Assembly: GCF_037204085.1 (NCBI RefSeq)
Contig: NZ_JBBCBW010000006.1
Location: 217,341 to 281,340 of the forward strand
Reading direction: 5' to 3'
Source: Variovorax sp037204085
Lineage (GTDB): Bacteria > Pseudomonadota > Gammaproteobacteria > Burkholderiales > Burkholderiaceae_C
DNA length: 64,000 nt
The first letter of the stretch is position 1. Every line of letters begins with the position of its first letter. A model generated the notes under the pieces. It did not search any database and was not told the DNA's origin. It worked only from the letters and a program-made list of their open reading frames with translations. Positions 28,144 to 36,447 of the stretch are shown here, in pieces. Position numbers and translations under genes: made by a program.

Positions 28144-28193
28144 CTTTGTCTCCAGTGTGTGGTGGGTCTGATGCGCGCCGGTGTCGTTTGCGA

Positions 28194-29438
28194 CTACGCG
28201 GCTTTTTGCAAGCTGGCAGGCGCTGCCGCGTGGCTGGCGAAATGGTCCATTGCCGCGTGCACGCCGCTGCCCGCCAGCTTGATGCCCGCGAGCTTCATGC
28301 CCATTTCGACGCCCGCCACCATGGCAACCAGCGTCAGGTCGTTGCTGTCGCCCAGGTGGCCCATGCGGAACATGCGGCCCTTGAGCTTGCCGAGGCCGGT
28401 GCCCAGCGAAAGATCGAAGCGCTGGTGAATCAGGCGGCGCAGCGCGTCGGCATCGACGCCTTCGGGCGTGATCACGCCGGTGAGCACGGGCGAATACACG
28501 GCCGGGTCGGCGCACTGGATCGGCAGGCCCCAGGCGTTGACCGCCGCGCGCACGCCGGCAGCCCAGCGCCGGTGGCGCGCAAACACGTTGTCCAGCCCTT
28601 CGCCGAGCAGCATGTCGAGCGACTCCGAGAGGCCGTAGAGCAGGTTGGTGTTGGGCGTGTAGGGCCAGTAGCCGTCCTTGTTCATCTCCACGATCTCGTC
28701 CCAGGCCCAGAAGGCGCGCGGCAGCTTCGCGCTTTTCGATGCTTCGAGCGCACGCGGCGAAAGCGCGTTGAAGCTGATGCCCGGCGGCAGCATCAAGCCC
28801 TTTTGCGAGCCGCTGATGGTGACGTCCACGCCCCATTCGTCGTGCCGGAAATCGGCACTTGCGAGGCCCGAGATGCTGTCGACCATCAGCAGCGCGGGGT
28901 GTCCCGCCGCATCGATGGCCTTGCGCACCGAGGCAATGTCGGATGTGACGCCGGTCGAGGTTTCGTTGTGCACCACGCACACGGCCTTGATCTTCTTTTC
29001 AGTGTCCTTGCGCAGGCGCGCCTCGATGAGGTCGGCCTGCACGCCGCGGCGCCAGCTGGGTGCGGCGGGCAGTTGTTCGTCCTTGCCCGTCCACGCGAGG
29101 AACTCGGTCGATAGGCCGAGCCGCGTGGCCATTTTTTGCCACAGCGATGCGAAGTGCCCGGTTTCGTACATCAGCACGTGGTCGCCAGGGCTCAGCGTGT
29201 TGGCCAACGCGGCCTCCCATGCGCCAGTGCCGGAAGCAGGGTAGATGGCAACCGGATGCCTGGTCTTGAAGATCTGCTTGATGCCGCCGAGCACCTTGAC
29301 ACCGAGCGTGCCGAACTCGGGCCCGCGATGGTCGATGGTCGGCAGGCTCATGGCCCGCAGGATGCGGTCGGGCACCGGGCTGGGGCCGGGAATCTGGAGG
29401 AAGTGGCGGCCGGTGGGATGGATGTCGAGTTGCAGCAT
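28194..29438 (-). CDS. Class V aminotransferase, alanine/serine-glyoxylate type
   Basis: This 414-residue PLP enzyme opens with HFLQIPGPSPVPDRILRAM, typical of the AGXT/serine-glyoxylate transaminase group. The PLP lysine lies in TISGSQKGLMLPPG and a phosphate/PLP contact is in VDSISGLASADFRHDEWG. It should convert glyoxylate to glycine using serine, alanine or aspartate. Start 29438 is chosen for the conserved MLQLDIHPTG N-terminus. It is divergent from the GntR gene across a 121-base region with matched operator sites, so that regulator probably controls it. An aspartate-glyoxylate enzyme (BhcA-like) is an alternative. Confidence 0.9.
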   Translation of the reverse strand: MLQLDIHPTGRHFLQIPGPSPVPDRILRAMSLPTIDHRGPEFGTLGVKVLGGIKQIFKTRHPVAIYPASGTGAWEAALANTLSPGDHVLMYETGHFASLWQKMATRLGLSTEFLAWTGKDEQLPAAPSWRRGVQADLIEARLRKDTEKKIKAVCVVHNETSTGVTSDIASVRKAIDAAGHPALLMVDSISGLASADFRHDEWGVDVTISGSQKGLMLPPGISFNALSPRALEASKSAKLPRAFWAWDEIVEMNKDGYWPYTPNTNLLYGLSESLDMLLGEGLDNVFARHRRWAAGVRAAVNAWGLPIQCADPAVYSPVLTGVITPEGVDADALRRLIHQRFDLSLGTGLGKLKGRMFRMGHLGDSNDLTLVAMVAGVEMGMKLAGIKLAGSGVHAAMDHFASHAAAPASLQKAA

Positions 29439-29459
29439 GGACTGTCCTTTCGCTTTCAG

Positions 29460-29482
29460 TTTTGCATTCAAAACCGAATAAA
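29460..29482 (-). promoter_or_regulatory. Candidate GntR operator with minus-strand promoter for the aminotransferase
   Basis: TTTTGCATTCAAAA (29460-29473) is identical to the site at 29526-29539. On the minus strand it lies just downstream of a promoter-like pair: -35 TTGTTA (plus-strand 29500-29505) and -10 TTTATT (29477-29482), 17 bases apart. Occupancy would block transcription of the aminotransferase. Confidence 0.55.
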
Positions 29483-29511
29483 GCATGCTGGTTTACCCTT
29501 AACAAGACGGA

Positions 29512-29548
29512 TTGCAGCTGTGGTTTTTTGCATTCAAAATGCATTCAA
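29512..29548 (+). promoter_or_regulatory. Candidate GntR autoregulatory promoter and operator
   Basis: TTGCAG (29512-29517) and CAAAAT (29535-29540) are 17 bases apart and precede the GntR ATG at 29560. The second TTTTGCATTCAAAA site (29526-29539) overlaps the spacer and -10, and a third partial copy TGCATTCAA follows (29540-29548). This fits negative autoregulation by the FCD-type GntR protein. Confidence 0.55.
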
Positions 29549-29559
29549 GGGAAACAGAC

Positions 29560-30255
29560 ATGACTGCAGACATCATCGAAATCTCGCGCCTCGCATTGCA
29601 CGACCAGGTGGCTTCGCGCCTGCGCACGATGCTGGTCGAAGGGCATATCGCGCCGGGCGCCAAGCTGAATGAACGCGAGCTGTGCCTTCAGCTGCGCGTG
29701 TCGCGCACGCCGCTGCGCGAGGCCATCAAGCTGTTGGCGGCCGAAGGGCTGGTCGACCTGCTGCCCAACCGCGGCGCGGTGGCAGTGAAGCTCACCGAGG
29801 CCGACGTGCTCAACACCTTCGAGGTGCTGGCCATGCTCGAAGGCATGTCTGGCGAGCTGGCGGCCAAGCGCATCACCGACGAAGAGCTGGCCGAGGTGCG
29901 CGCGCTGCACTACGAAATGATGGCCTGCTTCGCGCGGCGCGATCTCTCGGGCTACTACCGCCTCAACGCGCGCATTCACACCGCCATCAACGAGGCCGCG
30001 GGCAACCCGGTGCTGGCCAGCACCTACCGCTCCATCAACGCTCGCGTGCAGTCGCTGCGCTTTCGCACCAACCAGAACGACGCCAAGTGGAAGCACGCCG
30101 TCGAAGAGCATGAGCAGATGGTCAACGCGCTGGCCACGCGCGACGCACCGGCGATGCGCAAGGTGATGGTCGCGCACCTCATGCGCAAGCGCGACACGGT
30201 GCTGGAGCTGATGCGCGCCGGCGAAATCTACCCACAGACCCACAAAGCGAGCTGA
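29560..30255 (+). CDS. GntR-family transcriptional regulator (FadR/FCD subfamily)
   Basis: This 231-residue regulator starts at ATG 29560 (MTADIIEISRLALH). A GntR winged helix-turn-helix covers about 10-80 (LNERELCLQLRVSRTPLREAIKLLAAEGL). A helical FCD effector domain follows (EVLAMLEGMSGELAAKRI to HLMRKRDTVLELM), which often binds a metal and a carboxylate. It is divergent from the aminotransferase and 9 bases upstream of the FAD/Fe-S oxidoreductase, so it probably controls both directions. Two identical operator-like 14-mers lie in the gap. Confidence 0.9.
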   Translation: MTADIIEISRLALHDQVASRLRTMLVEGHIAPGAKLNERELCLQLRVSRTPLREAIKLLAAEGLVDLLPNRGAVAVKLTEADVLNTFEVLAMLEGMSGELAAKRITDEELAEVRALHYEMMACFARRDLSGYYRLNARIHTAINEAAGNPVLASTYRSINARVQSLRFRTNQNDAKWKHAVEEHEQMVNALATRDAPAMRKVMVAHLMRKRDTVLELMRAGEIYPQTHKAS

Positions 30256-30264
30256 CCCCACACC

Positions 30265-33200
30265 ATGCGCGTCGATCCCGCCAGCCACATCCAGCCCGCC
30301 GGAACCGTTCTTCCGCCCAACGAAACCTGCGATGCGCTCGCACGCCGGCTGCGCGCTGAAACGCAGGGCGAGGTGCTGTTCGACGACGGTTCGCGCGGGC
30401 GCTACGCCACCGACGCGTCGATCTACCAGATCACGCCGGTCGGCGCGTTCGTGCCGACCAATGAGCAAGACATTGCCACCGCCATCGACATTGCGCGCGA
30501 CCTGAAGGTGCCTGTGCTCGCGCGCGGCGGCGGCACCAGCCAGTGCGGCCAGACCACGGGCGCCGCACTGGTGATCGACAACAGCAAGCATTTCCGCCGT
30601 GTGCTCGACGTGAATGTGGAAGAGGGCACCGCCACCGTCGAGCCGGGCCTGGTGCTCGACCACCTGAACGCGCATCTCAAGCCGCACGGCCTCTGGTACC
30701 CGGTGGACGTGTCGACCAGCGCGCAGGCCACGCTGGGCGGCATGGCGGGCAACAACTCCTGCGGCTCGCGCTCCATTGCCTACGGCAACATGGTGCACAA
30801 CGTGCTCGGCGCGAGCGCCTGGCTTTCGAGCGGCGAGCTGGTCGAATTCGGCCCGCAGGCCACGCTGGCCCCCCGCGCTGCCGGGATTGCGCAGTTCGTG
30901 CATGGGCTGGCTGTCGAGCACCGCGAGCAGATCCACGCCCACTGGCCCAAGGTGCTGCGCCGCGTGGCCGGCTACAACCTGGACATCTTCGACAACCAGA
31001 GCGAGCGGCCCTACACGGCCGACGGCAGCGTGAACCTTGCGCACCTGCTGATCGGCGCGGAAGGCACGCTGGCCTACACCAAGAGCCTCAAGCTCAAGCT
31101 CGCGCCGCTGCCGCGCGCCAAGGTGCTGGGTATCGTGAACTTTCCGACCTTCCATGCGGCCATGGATGCGGCGCAGCACATCGTGAAGCTCGGCCCCACT
31201 GCGGTGGAACTGGTCGACCGCACGATGATCGAGCTGAGCCTTGCCAACCCGGCCTTCAAGCCCACGGTGGAAACGGCGCTCATCGGCAAGCCGGCGGCCA
31301 TCTTGCTGGTGGAGTTTGCGGGTGCCGACAAGGCCGCGCTGCTGCCGCGGCTCAAGCAACTGGTCGAGCTCATGGGCGACCTGGGGCTGCCCGGCAGCGT
31401 GGTCGAAATGCCCGACGACGCGCGCCAGAAGAACCTGTGGGAGGTGCGCAAGGCCGGCCTCAACATCATGATGAGCCTGAAGGGCGACGGCAAACCGGTG
31501 AGCTTCATCGAAGACTGCGCCGTGCCGCTCGAGCACCTGGCCGAATACACCGATGCCCTGACCGAAGTGTTTGCCCGGTACGGCAGCCGCGGTACCTGGT
31601 ACGCGCATGCCTCGGTCGGCACGCTGCACGTGCGGCCGATTCTGGACATGCGCGCAGACGGCGGCGCCAAGATGCGTGCCATTGCCGAAGAAGCCGCCGC
31701 GCTGGTGCGCAAGTACAAGGGTGCCTTCAGCGGCGAGCATGGCGACGGCCTGTGCCGCGGCGAATGGATCGAATGGCAGTTCGGCCCCGCCATCAACGAG
31801 GCGTTTCGCGCCATCAAGCAGAAGCTCGATCCGGCCAACCTGTTCAACCCCGGCAAGATCATCGACACGCCGCGCATGGACGACGGCGCGCTGTTCCGCT
31901 TTGCGCCGCCCACGGCGCCCAAGCCCTACCGGCGCATCGAACTCAAGCCCGTGCTCGACTGGTCGGCCTGGAACGTCAACGCCGATCCGGTGACCGAGCA
32001 GACCACCGCACCCGGCACCGGCGGCGACAGCACCGGCGGCTTGGCCAAGGCCGCCGAAATGTGCAACAACAACGGCCACTGCAGAAAGTTCGACGCCGGC
32101 ACCATGTGCCCGAGCTACCGCGTGACGCGCGACGAGCAGCACCTCACACGCGGCCGCGCCAACACGCTGCGGCTCGCGCTCTCGGGCCAGCTCGGACCCG
32201 ACGCCTTCACCAGCGAAGAGATGCACGAGACCATGGACCTGTGCGTCGGCTGCAAGGGCTGCAAGCGCGACTGCCCGACCGGCGTGGACATGGCGAAGAT
32301 GAAGATCGAGTTTCTCGATCACTACAAGAAGCGCCACGGCCACACGCTGAAGGACAAGATCGTGGCCTACATGCCCGACTACGCGCGCACGGCCAGCCGC
32401 ATGCCGTGGCTCATGAACCTGCGCAACACCTTGCCCGGGGCGGCCTGGCTGGGCGAAAAACTGCTGGGCTTTTCCGCTCGCCGGTCGCTGCCCGAATGGC
32501 GCTCCGACACCTTCTGGCGCGCCAAGGCCGACCTGCACGGCACGTTCGCCAGCCGCGAGGCCGTGCTGTCGGTACAGGCGAACGGCGGCAAGGCCGCGGT
32601 GCTTTTCGTCGATACCTTCAACGGCACCTTCGAAAGTGAGAACGCGCTGGCTGCAGCGCGCGTGCTCAAGGCCGCGGGCTACACGCTGCACACGGTCGAA
32701 AAAAGCGGCGGGCACCACTGCTGCGGCCGCACCTTCCTGGCGAGCGGCATGGTGGCTGAAGCAAAACGCCGTGCCGAGGCACTGATCGACGCGCTCAAGC
32801 CGCTGGCCGAGGCGGGCATTCCTATCGTCGGGCTCGAGCCGTCATGCCTGCTGACGCTGCGCGACGAAACCCTGGTGATGGGCTTTGGCAAGAAGGCTGA
32901 AACCGTGGCCAGGCAAGCCCTGCTGTTCGAAGAGTTCATTGCACGCGAGCTGAAGGCCGGCCGCTTCGCGCTTGCGCTCACGCCCGCGACGGCGCCGATC
33001 CTGCTGCACGGCCATTGCCACCAGAAGGCCTTCGGCGCGGTCAGCCCGGTGCTGGAGGTGCTGCGGCTCATTCCCGGCGCCGAGCCCGAGCTGATCGAAA
33101 GCTCCTGCTGCGGCATGGCGGGCAGCTTTGGCTACGAGGCGCGCCATATCGACGTGTCAATGCAGATGGCCGAGGCCAGCCTGTTGCCGGCGATCCGCGC

Positions 33201-33333
33201 GAAGCCGGGAGCCATTGTGGTGGCCGACGGCACCAGCTGCCGCCACCAGATCGGCGACGGCGCGCAGCGCGAAGCCGTGCACGTGGCCGTGCTGCTGGAG
33301 CGGCACCTCGCACCGCCAGCCCCGGTCGGTTGA
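30265..33333 (+). CDS. FAD-binding and Fe-S oxidoreductase (D-2-hydroxyacid dehydrogenase, YdiJ-like)
   Basis: This 1022-residue fused oxidoreductase oxidises a 2-hydroxyacid and passes electrons through Fe-S clusters. The N-terminal PCMH-type FAD domain (about 40-260) has PTNEQDIATAIDIARDLK and ARGGGTSQCGQ. An FAD oxidase C-terminal domain follows (about 280-530). The Fe-S part has MCNNNGHCRKFDAGTMCPS and CVGCKGCKRDCPTG, and the C-terminal CCG domains show HCHQKAFG and SSCCGMAGSFGYE. The same layout occurs in E. coli YdiJ and GlcD/GlcF fusions. With the aminotransferase next door it suggests glycolate, glycerate or 2-hydroxyglutarate handling. Confidence 0.9.
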   Translation: MRVDPASHIQPAGTVLPPNETCDALARRLRAETQGEVLFDDGSRGRYATDASIYQITPVGAFVPTNEQDIATAIDIARDLKVPVLARGGGTSQCGQTTGAALVIDNSKHFRRVLDVNVEEGTATVEPGLVLDHLNAHLKPHGLWYPVDVSTSAQATLGGMAGNNSCGSRSIAYGNMVHNVLGASAWLSSGELVEFGPQATLAPRAAGIAQFVHGLAVEHREQIHAHWPKVLRRVAGYNLDIFDNQSERPYTADGSVNLAHLLIGAEGTLAYTKSLKLKLAPLPRAKVLGIVNFPTFHAAMDAAQHIVKLGPTAVELVDRTMIELSLANPAFKPTVETALIGKPAAILLVEFAGADKAALLPRLKQLVELMGDLGLPGSVVEMPDDARQKNLWEVRKAGLNIMMSLKGDGKPVSFIEDCAVPLEHLAEYTDALTEVFARYGSRGTWYAHASVGTLHVRPILDMRADGGAKMRAIAEEAAALVRKYKGAFSGEHGDGLCRGEWIEWQFGPAINEAFRAIKQKLDPANLFNPGKIIDTPRMDDGALFRFAPPTAPKPYRRIELKPVLDWSAWNVNADPVTEQTTAPGTGGDSTGGLAKAAEMCNNNGHCRKFDAGTMCPSYRVTRDEQHLTRGRANTLRLALSGQLGPDAFTSEEMHETMDLCVGCKGCKRDCPTGVDMAKMKIEFLDHYKKRHGHTLKDKIVAYMPDYARTASRMPWLMNLRNTLPGAAWLGEKLLGFSARRSLPEWRSDTFWRAKADLHGTFASREAVLSVQANGGKAAVLFVDTFNGTFESENALAAARVLKAAGYTLHTVEKSGGHHCCGRTFLASGMVAEAKRRAEALIDALKPLAEAGIPIVGLEPSCLLTLRDETLVMGFGKKAETVARQALLFEEFIARELKAGRFALALTPATAPILLHGHCHQKAFGAVSPVLEVLRLIPGAEPELIESSCCGMAGSFGYEARHIDVSMQMAEASLLPAIRAKPGAIVVADGTSCRHQIGDGAQREAVHVAVLLERHLAPPAPVG

Positions 33334-33364
33334 ACGGCCTTCGCGGGTGGCACAAAATGACGCG

Positions 33365-33949
33365 ATGAACGATGAAGCAGCAGCGACAACAGCAGCAGCC
33401 GCAGTTGCGGCGGCGCCCGGCTTCGCGCTGTTCGACACGGCCATAGGCGCATGCGCGCTGGCCTGGGGACCGCGCGGGCTCATCGGCGTGCAACTGCCCG
33501 AAGAAAGCGGGGCGGCTGCCACCCGGGCGCGCATGCGGCGCCGCTTTCCGGATCTGACCGAGGCCGTGCCGCCCGAGAGCGCGCAGAAGGCAATCGCAGC
33601 CATCCAGGCCCTGCTGCAAGGCGCGCCCGATGACCTGAGCGGCATCGAGCTCGACATGAGCCGCGTGTCGGAATTTCATCAACGCATCTACGCCATTGCC
33701 CGCCGCATTCCGCCCGGGCAGACGCGCACCTATGGCGACATTGCGGCTGAGCTGGGGGACAAAGCCCTCTCGCGCGCGGTAGGCCAGGCCATGGGCCACA
33801 ACCCCTTCGCGCCGGTGGTGCCGTGCCATCGCGTGCTGGCCGCGGGCAACAAGCCCGGCGGCTTTTCGGCGGGCGGCGGCACGCTGACGAAACTGCGCAT
33901 GCTCGACATCGAAGGCGCGCGGCCGAACGGCATGGCGTCGCTGTTTTAG
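33365..33949 (+). CDS. ogt: Methylated-DNA--[protein]-cysteine S-methyltransferase (Ogt type)
   Basis: This 194-residue suicide DNA-repair protein removes O6-alkyl groups from guanine. The acceptor cysteine is C154 in VVPCHRVLAA, and the preceding helix-turn-helix is TYGDIAAELGDKALSRAVGQAM, with the asparagine hinge at GHNP. The N-terminus up to residue 20 is alanine-rich and poorly conserved. A start at 33365 is chosen because it follows the oxidoreductase stop by 31 bases. No Ada-type regulatory domain is present, so it is Ogt-like rather than Ada. Confidence 0.92.
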   Translation: MNDEAAATTAAAAVAAAPGFALFDTAIGACALAWGPRGLIGVQLPEESGAAATRARMRRRFPDLTEAVPPESAQKAIAAIQALLQGAPDDLSGIELDMSRVSEFHQRIYAIARRIPPGQTRTYGDIAAELGDKALSRAVGQAMGHNPFAPVVPCHRVLAAGNKPGGFSAGGGTLTKLRMLDIEGARPNGMASLF

Positions 33950-33970
33950 AAAAATCGGCGGCGGAGCAAA

Positions 33971-34378
33971 TCAGCGGCTGGCGGACAATTTCTTTTCGCG
34001 CAAAGCGGCGGTGGTTACCGGAACGTGCACGCTCCAGCGCTTGTGAGGCAGCGCGACCTGCGCGCAGGTGACCATGACATTGCGCCCCGTCATGCCGTAG
34101 CTGCGGGGTGTCCACTGCGTCGCCAGAGGGACCTTGCACCTGGGGACGAGGATCTTCAGATTCGGATCGAGCGCTACCCAGCCGCCATGCCCGGCTGCGT
34201 TCTCCCTGGCGACAAAGCTGCGGGCCTCCTCCCGAATCTCGTACAGGCCGTGAATCTCGGCGTTGGAGCGGGCGTCTTCAATGCTCCATGAAGCCAAGCA
34301 GTGCGCCGATGCAAGGAGCAAACTGAGGGACAGGAGGAGGGGCCTGTGCACATGGCCGCTGGCAGCGCGTTTCCTCAT
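33971..34378 (-). CDS. Small secreted protein resembling an FlgA-like domain
   Basis: This 135-residue protein has a Sec signal peptide (PLLLSLSLLLASAHCLA). Its mature part ends in DPNLKILVPRCKVPL, then GRNVMVTC and WSVHVPVTT. That pattern of a conserved cysteine after an arginine/lysine-proline stretch, a second cysteine, then W-x-V-x-V-P-V recalls the N-terminal domain of the flagellar P-ring chaperone FlgA. No flagellar genes are present. Its ATG overlaps the stop of the M48 protease gene (ATGA), so it is translationally coupled to it. It could be a periplasmic partner of the protease; its function is unproven. Confidence 0.72.
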   Translation of the reverse strand: MRKRAASGHVHRPLLLSLSLLLASAHCLASWSIEDARSNAEIHGLYEIREEARSFVARENAAGHGGWVALDPNLKILVPRCKVPLATQWTPRSYGMTGRNVMVTCAQVALPHKRWSVHVPVTTAALREKKLSASR

Positions 34379-36234
34379 TCCTGCTTCGACGCCGCCTGCT
34401 CGGCCCTCATGATCTGGTGCCGCTGCCAGTAGCGGCCGACGGCGCCCTTGAAGTTGTCTTTCTGCTTGCCCAGCCCGCCCACCTTCACCTTGGTGGTGCG
34501 CGCACCCAGCATGCCCTTGTCGTGGTGGGTGACGATCAGCATGTCGGCGAAGGCGTTGTCCTGGAAGGTCAGGTCCTTGACCTCGTCCCATCCGATCGTC
34601 GAACCGCCGTCGACGCTCTGGTGCAGCCCCTGGTAGCTCACCTGTACGCGCTCGTTGTTCTTCAGCGCAAATTCGACCGGCGGAAAGTGGCGCAGCACCA
34701 CGGCGCGTTCTTCTTCCGTGGCGGGTTGGTAGCGGTAGGCAAGGCTCAGTTCGTGGTTCTGCACGAAGCGCTGCTCATAGTCGCTCCACATCCGCGCCTC
34801 GATGTCGGCGGCAGTCTCGATTTCGTCGGCCCAGCAAGCTCCCGGCGTGGTCGCGACAATGGCGCCATAAGCGCTCTCGGGCACGTGATGCCCCACGTTG
34901 CGCATGCGCTCCAGCAGCGGAGGGTGGGTGTCGTAGGGGTGCGGCACATCGGCGGTTTTCATCGTCTCGATGAAGGCCTCCGAGCCCGCATACGGCGGCA
35001 GGCCCGCGGCCACGAAGCCCGCAATGCCAAGCGCGCCGTCGTGCTGGCGGTTGTGCTCGAAGAGTTTCTGCTCCACGTCGTTGCGGTAGCTCGCATAGGC
35101 AGAAATCTTGATGAGCGACTGCACGATGGCGTTGGGCGCCGTCAGGCCCGCGGAGACACGGTCGGCCATGAATTCGCGTTCGCGGCTGTCGCGCGCCAGC
35201 GCGAACGAAAAGATCATGCGGTACAGGCGCAGCAAGAAGTGCGCAACGATGGTCAGGCCGCCGCTGCGCATTTCCCAGGTGTACTGGTCGAACTGCTGCA
35301 GCTTGGGGCCGAGCGCCGCGCTGCTTCGGGTGTCGCCGCCGCCCAGGTGGGCCAGTTCGTGTGCGAGCACCGCATCGGCTTCGGTCTGGTCGAGCACGCG
35401 CAGCAGCGGAATGCTCACGAACAGCGTGCGCCCATGCAGCGTACGGCCGCGGACGTCGCAGGGCGTCTCGGTCACGAAAAAGTTGGTGTCGATGCCGGCA
35501 ACGATCTGGTCGGGCGGCGCGGTCTTTACGCGGGCGGCCAACTCGCGGATGCGATTCCACAGGCGCGGGGCATCGGCTTCGGCGACCACTTCACCCTCGA
35601 TCACATTGCCGAAGGGCAGCTTCTTGAAAAGCGTGTAGATCGCATAGAACACGGCCATGGCCGCCGCAATGCCGGCAATGGCAATCAGCTTGACGTAATA
35701 GCTCTGCATGAAATACGCAGTGAGCCAGAACGACAGCCACACCAGCATCGCGCTCTGCAGCACGACCTCGACCGCGCTCGACACGGTCATGAGCCGCCAG
35801 CCCGCCACAAAGCTGGCATAGCGCAGGCCGCGGTTGGCAAAGGCGAGGGCGCCCAGCACCAGGGCCGCTGCCAGCAGCGCCGCGCCGAGCGCCAGCGTCC
35901 ATATGGCTGCGCGGTCGGCCCAGTGGAACTGCCATTGCATCGAATAGGGGCTGCACACCTGGTCGCGAAAGTCCTTGTCTTCGGGGGCGGTGGCGCTGCA
36001 GGCCCCGGACAGCGGATGGCTGCGATAGAACTCGGCAGTCAATGCCTTGTCTTCTGCAGACAGGCGGGTGTCGGAAGCGATGCGCGCTTCGATTGCCTGC
36101 AAGAACTCGGCGTCTTGCGAGCGCAGCGCGTATTCGGTGAAAACCAGTGTCGCCGCCGGTATGGCGAAAAGCGACACCAGCGTGAGCAAGAACACGCGAA
36201 AAAGGTCTTTATGGATCGTGCGCGCGACGGCCAT
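34375..36234 (-). CDS. M48 family metallopeptidase, multi-helix inner-membrane protein
   Basis: This 619-residue zinc protease resembles HtpX/Ste24-type M48 enzymes. The N-terminus has a hydrophobic anchor (FRVFLLTLVSLFAIPAATLVF), with several more transmembrane helices around residues 105-210. The zinc site HELAH sits near residue 291 in DAVLAHELAHLGGG. A C-terminal extension of over 250 residues follows, including DVPHPYDTHPPLLERM, typical of M48. It would degrade misfolded membrane proteins. The strong ribosome-binding site GGAGGGAGC precedes ATG 36234. The small FlgA-like secreted gene follows, overlapping its stop. Confidence 0.88.
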   Translation of the reverse strand: MAVARTIHKDLFRVFLLTLVSLFAIPAATLVFTEYALRSQDAEFLQAIEARIASDTRLSAEDKALTAEFYRSHPLSGACSATAPEDKDFRDQVCSPYSMQWQFHWADRAAIWTLALGAALLAAALVLGALAFANRGLRYASFVAGWRLMTVSSAVEVVLQSAMLVWLSFWLTAYFMQSYYVKLIAIAGIAAAMAVFYAIYTLFKKLPFGNVIEGEVVAEADAPRLWNRIRELAARVKTAPPDQIVAGIDTNFFVTETPCDVRGRTLHGRTLFVSIPLLRVLDQTEADAVLAHELAHLGGGDTRSSAALGPKLQQFDQYTWEMRSGGLTIVAHFLLRLYRMIFSFALARDSREREFMADRVSAGLTAPNAIVQSLIKISAYASYRNDVEQKLFEHNRQHDGALGIAGFVAAGLPPYAGSEAFIETMKTADVPHPYDTHPPLLERMRNVGHHVPESAYGAIVATTPGACWADEIETAADIEARMWSDYEQRFVQNHELSLAYRYQPATEEERAVVLRHFPPVEFALKNNERVQVSYQGLHQSVDGGSTIGWDEVKDLTFQDNAFADMLIVTHHDKGMLGARTTKVKVGGLGKQKDNFKGAVGRYWQRHQIMRAEQAASKQE

Positions 36235-36447
36235 GGCTAGCTCCCTCCAGGAGACAGTTGTTGTGAATCGTTCTAAATTTCCGGGAAGCCGATAGCGTAG
36301 CCGCCGATTGCGTCGTTGCGAATATCCAGGAGGGCGGCGGTGCGAACCATCTGAATACCAAGTTCGTACTCTTTCGCCAGAATTAGCAATGGCCCGGCGC
36401 CGACCCCACGCCTGCACCGTTCGCCGCGCTTGGCGACAATCGGTTCG

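Noticed and set aside
28194..29438. Assignment of the aminotransferase as BhcA of the beta-hydroxyaspartate cycle
   Set aside because: The other cycle enzymes (BhcB, BhcC, BhcD) and the IclR-type regulator are not present nearby; a generic glyoxylate aminotransferase is the safer call.
29545..32718. 1057-codon minus-strand ORF over GntR and the FAD/Fe-S gene
   Set aside because: Composition is typical of antisense translation (VHQ/HAH-rich) and the opposite strand encodes clear domains with intact catalytic motifs.
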